The notes beneath the pieces were generated by a model that was not told the DNA's origin, searched no databases, and saw only the letters and a program-made list of their open reading frames with translations. Shown piece after piece: positions 60,790 to 64,000 of a DNA stretch of 64,000 nucleotides. A program made the position numbers and the translations under genes. Positions within the stretch are counted from its first letter, which is position 1. The number at the start of each line of letters is the position of its first letter. This DNA is from Monarcha castaneiventris obscurior (taxonomy: Eukaryota; Chordata; Aves; Passeriformes; Monarchidae): positions 806,001 through 870,000 of the forward strand of contig JAMPIT010000541.1 in NCBI GenBank assembly GCA_026261815.1, given 5' to 3'.

Positions 60790-61745
60790 ATCACTGCCAT
60801 GCAGGGTTCATGGATGCACCAGTGTTTCAGGGAGAGAAAATACCCCAAAAGGCTCCTGGACTGAGATAAAGAGATCACTCAGCAGCTACTGTCCCTGGCA
60901 AAACAGATGTGATTTGGAGAAAAATTAAACAAATTTATAACAGCTCGAGTCAGGGTAATGAGAAATATAAAACAGATCTTAAAACACCTTCCCCTCAACC
61001 CCTCCCTTCTTGCCAGGCTCAGCTTCCCTCCTGATTTTCCCCCACAGTGGCACACTGGGATGGGGACTGGGGGCTCTGGTCAGTCCATCACATGTGGTCG
61101 TTGGTACTCCTTTCTCCTCAGTGGCTGGACTCCTCACACACTTCCCCTGCTCCAGAGAGGGGGAAAGAGTCCTCCATGAACCTCTCCAGCCTCAGTCCTT
61201 CCCATGGGCTGCAGTCCTTCCCAAACTGCCCCAGCGTGGCTCCCTTCCGTGGGGTCAGTCCCTCAGGAACAGGCTGCTCCAGTGTGGGTCTCCTGTGGGA
61301 TCACAGGACCCTGCTCCAGCACAGGCTCCCTGTGGGGTCACAGCCCCCCTGCTCCAGTGTGGGCTCCTCCCTGGGCTGCAGGAGGGTCTCTGCTTCCCTG
61401 TGGACTTCCATGGGCTGCAGGGGCACAGGCGCCTGTGGTATCTGGAGCACCTCCTGCCTCTCCTTCCCTGGCCTGGGGGCCTGCAGAGCTGCTTCTCTCT
61501 CATTTTCTCACTCCTGGTGCTCCCACCGCTGCTGGTGGGCTTGGCCATGGCCAGCATCGAGTCCATGCTGGCACTGGCTCCATCAGACAGGGCAGAACCT
61601 TCCAGCAGCTTCCTCCAGCAGCCACCCCCAGAGCCCTCCCTGCTGCCACACAAACCCAGTCTGCTGGGAATTACCTGGTTTGATACCATCAGATCAGGAA
61701 GGTGCGAGCAGCAGAGGTGGAATCCATCCCTGAGCATGCTCTGGC
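60790..61745 (-). mobile_element. Endogenous retrovirus LTR-like element, antisense, with tandem subrepeats
   Basis: Read on the - strand, the segment shows GGACTCTTTCCCCCTCTCTG, AGGAGTCCAGCCACTGAGGA, GATGGACTGACC, GGGAGGGGTTGAGGGGAAGG, TGTTTTAAGATCTG, TTTCTCATTACCCTGACTCG, TCTGTTTTGCCAGGGACAG, GAGTGATCTC and ATTTTCTCTCCC in order. This order matches an avian retroviral LTR family I know from bird genomes (with AATAAATTAAATTAATTTT in its R/U5 part). In this copy that region has decayed to TATAAATTTGTTTAATTTT, so the polyadenylation signal is lost. The GC-rich right half (61228-61380) contains 37-48 bp subrepeats starting GCTCCAG. Four overlapping frames (159-250 codons on +, 164 on -) are open through it and are not considered genes. 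Ends are approximate. Confidence 0.72.
61276..61380. repeat. 37-38 bp tandem subrepeats within the LTR
   Basis: Units starting GCTCCAGTGTGGG or GCTCCAGCACAGG begin at 61276, 61313 and 61351. A more diverged unit precedes them (from 61228). They alternate with CCTGTGGGGTCACAG-like cores. Confidence 0.85.
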
Positions 61746-64000
61746 CCATACTACTGCTTTAGTAATAGAGTAGTTTCAAGGGGGGAAGACTAAAGAAGTA
61801 GCAGCTATTATTAGCAAGGCTGCCTCTAAGAAGGTGCTTATTTTAGTCTTGCATGACTCATCCTTATTCTTACATAAAAGACAAGACAAAGTGCAGTTCA
61901 CTGACTTTGGTCACTAATCAAAATACTGGCAAACCCTCAAAGTGCCTGACTTCCCTGGGTCTGTCTTTTTAATCTGTGTCTTGCTGCATGACAAAGGGAA
62001 GGAAATAAGGAACCAGAGTTTATTCTTTCTGTGACTGAGTATTACCTAGGAAGCTTTTAACTAATCCAGCTTTTGCAGTGGAAGTTCTGTACCTATGTAA
62101 TTCACAGTGAGGGTTTTATTGTTGTTTGCTGCTTCTTGCTGGCTGTCACGGCGCGGGATGAAATCATCGCTTTCGGCCACATTACATCTCCTGCAACCTT
62201 CCAGATGGGCTGCAGCTCTGTCAAACAAAATTCTTCATCTCTTCTTGATAAATTATGTGATAACCCCGGGGTGAGGCCAGGAAAAAAAAGGGACAAATAA
62301 ATCCAGTTATGCATAGTTAAGTGAGGGCATCTTCATTAACCCAAGGTGGGGATGCTGCAGTAGCAGGGAGTGAGAGGCTGCCCATGAGCTTCCAGGAGGT
62401 CCTCATTTTCAAAGGCATGGAGAGGAAAACATAAAAGCAGCACATGTCACTTTTCCAGGGAAAGCAAAAACAGGAGCAAAGAAGGTCATTGATAAGCCCT
62501 CAAGTCCCCATGGTAATTAGGATCTCCCAATGGAAATTTTTAACTGGACTTTTCTCATGTTTTGGTGGGAGCTGTAATGAGTTCAGTACTCAGTACTTTA
62601 AAAAAATAAAAGTTATACTGCATTTCCTGCTTAGAAGGCAAAGCAAGAAGTGAAAACATAAAATATATGGCTTGGACCACACAGGTTTGAAAAGTGAAAG
62701 ATCACTTCATCTTTTCAAGGTGGAGGAAACTGATTTCTTATCACAACCTGCAACCCATCCTTCCTTTCTGTTCTTGGCTTTTAAAAGTTACCCATTTCGC
62801 TCTCTTGTTTGGGAATGTGCCTCCCTGGCTGAAGAAAACAGGCTCTGTCCTGCTTCTGAGTTATGCTTTGTTAGTGGCTTTACTCCTCAGCATGATTAGA
62901 AAGTTTTTCCATGGTTAGAGGATGAATTTGATCCTAATTCTTGTTCCATCCCTGTTTTCCTGATTATTTAGTTGATCTTACTGAAGTTGGTGGGGAAGAT
63001 TTTGTATTTGTAACATTCCTGCCTGCTGAGGGTGATCTAGAATCCATAAGGTGTCTCAGTGCAGAAAAGCTGAGCCACCCTCAGTGGGAATAGGTTTTAT
63101 TGGTACCAAATTAAGGCTCCTAAGAAATACTCTCAGAGCTCAGAATTCAGGCAGACAGGAAGATACTTCCCATGCATAGCAGGAGTCGTGTTACCAAAAC
63201 AAAGTAAAGGTTTGGGTGATTGATTTGTAGCTAAGAACATCACAGCTGCGCTGTCGTGAAGGAAAACTTCAACTTATAATCACAAAAGGTGCTGTTAGGC
63301 CTCCTTCGGGTTCTGAAAGAGAAGTTTCAATTGCTAAGCAACTAACCCCAAGCTCCTGCCTCTTTTGGAGCTATTAGCAGTTTAATCTTGGTGCAGATAG
63401 GTAATGATGCTGTTCTAAGATGCAATCTTGGCTTGGTTTCTAAAGTTCCAATAAATTTGCTTTGTTTTATGTGCAACAGGGACGTTTATTTGCCTCTGTC
63501 CTAAGGTTTGGCATTATGGGAAGAATTCAATCTACTGAAGGATGTCCATGCCCATGGCAGGGGGGTTGGACTCTAAAGGTCCCTTCCAACCCAAACCATT
63601 CTATGATGCTGGAATTTTATGATGAAATCACTTATTTTTGAGCAATGATGGAAATATATTAGATGGCAACTTGAGAATCTGATGCTTTGAGGAGGCTGCA
63701 TCCTGTTTTCTAGGTCTTTGATCTCTAACCAAAGTGACAAAATGTCTGTTTTTAGAGTTCTTGCATCCACACAACTTCCTACACATGGGAGTTCTGCCTG
63801 TGTCATACATGCAGGAAAACTTTCCAGAGAGTGGCTGCTACTTTCCTGCATAGCCTCAATTTCTCAATTTCACTACTCTGTGAGACACTCTCTTCTTTTC
63901 TCTTTGAAAATAAAGCTGGACAGGACTGCCCACAGTTACCACAGAGGTCAGGAATTCCCAAACAAACAGCCACCAGGCCCACAGGAATAGCACAGAAAAT
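61746..64000. other. Right-end intronic block
   Basis: AT-rich sequence with one CR1 tail at 63536-63612. No exon or RNA gene was recognised up to the right edge. Confidence 0.5.
63536..63612 (+). mobile_element. CR1 LINE 3'-end fragment
   Basis: GATGTCCATGCCCATGGCAG, GGGGGTTGGACTCTAAAGGT, CCCTTCCAACCCAAACCATT and CTATGATGCTGG form a sense CR1 terminus close to consensus, so probably a younger copy than most here. Confidence 0.94.

Larger units (their letters stand above)
2072..64000 (+). other. SHANK2: SHANK2 intron after the second PDZ exon, running off the window
   Basis: The donor GTAGGA at 2072 opens an intron with no matching acceptor and exon found by reading on to the right edge. 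I looked for the sequence encoding VNNENVVKVGHRQ, MIRQGGN and DPDDTARKK and did not find it. Very large introns are known for SHANK2 in vertebrates. The contents are the repeats listed separately. A missed small alternative exon cannot be excluded. Confidence 0.8.

Noticed and set aside
61010..61762. 250- and 228-codon frames rich in Pro, Ser and Trp
   Set aside because: They lie in an LTR-like repeat and are open in several frames on both strands because of GC-rich subrepeats.

Overview
This window looks like a piece of a bird genome lying inside one very large gene, SHANK2, on the + strand. The gene call rests on two short exons near the left edge. Together they encode the first two thirds of the SHANK PDZ domain and are joined by consensus GT/AG splice sites in compatible phases. 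The residues (SDCIIEEK, KKDNEGFGF, then DTPIEEF and VAWQAGLRTGDF) fit SHANK2 better than SHANK1 or SHANK3 as I recall those sequences. The bird assignment rests on about fourteen CR1 LINE 3' ends (ending in variants of ATTCTATGATTCTATGA) and two LTRs resembling avian endogenous retrovirus families. No Alu, L1 or other mammalian repeats were seen.

Layout. Positions 1-117 are AT-rich upstream or 5'UTR sequence with an in-frame stop at 106-108. Positions 118-292 are the first coding exon of the short SHANK2 isoform (MMMNLHTGG...). Inside it, at 209/210, is a splice acceptor that would let a longer isoform use only the 210-292 part. Positions 293-1946 are an intron that begins with a UG-repeat eleven bases after the donor. 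Positions 1947-2071 are the second PDZ exon. From 2072 to the right edge I find no further exon. The exon that should complete the PDZ (beginning VNNENVVKVGHRQ in mammals) was not found by eye, so this intron is at least 61.9 kb long if the annotation is right.

The intron is ordinary AT-rich avian intronic DNA with scattered repeats. These are twelve CR1 fragments in sense and two in antisense, a 340-bp GATA array (20211-20548), a 388-bp GGTTG pentamer array (25113-25500), a 39-base poly(A) tract (47944-47982), two antisense retroviral LTRs (about 46050-46455 and 60790-61745), and several short perfect tandem duplications. The long open frames in the GATA, GGTTG and 61-kb regions come from repeats, not genes. 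I saw no tRNA, rRNA, CRISPR or second protein-coding gene. Nothing here looks like a wholly new system. The most interesting point is the double-use first exon of SHANK2, whose coding bases also spell a polypyrimidine tract and AG acceptor, with a UG-repeat directly after its donor.
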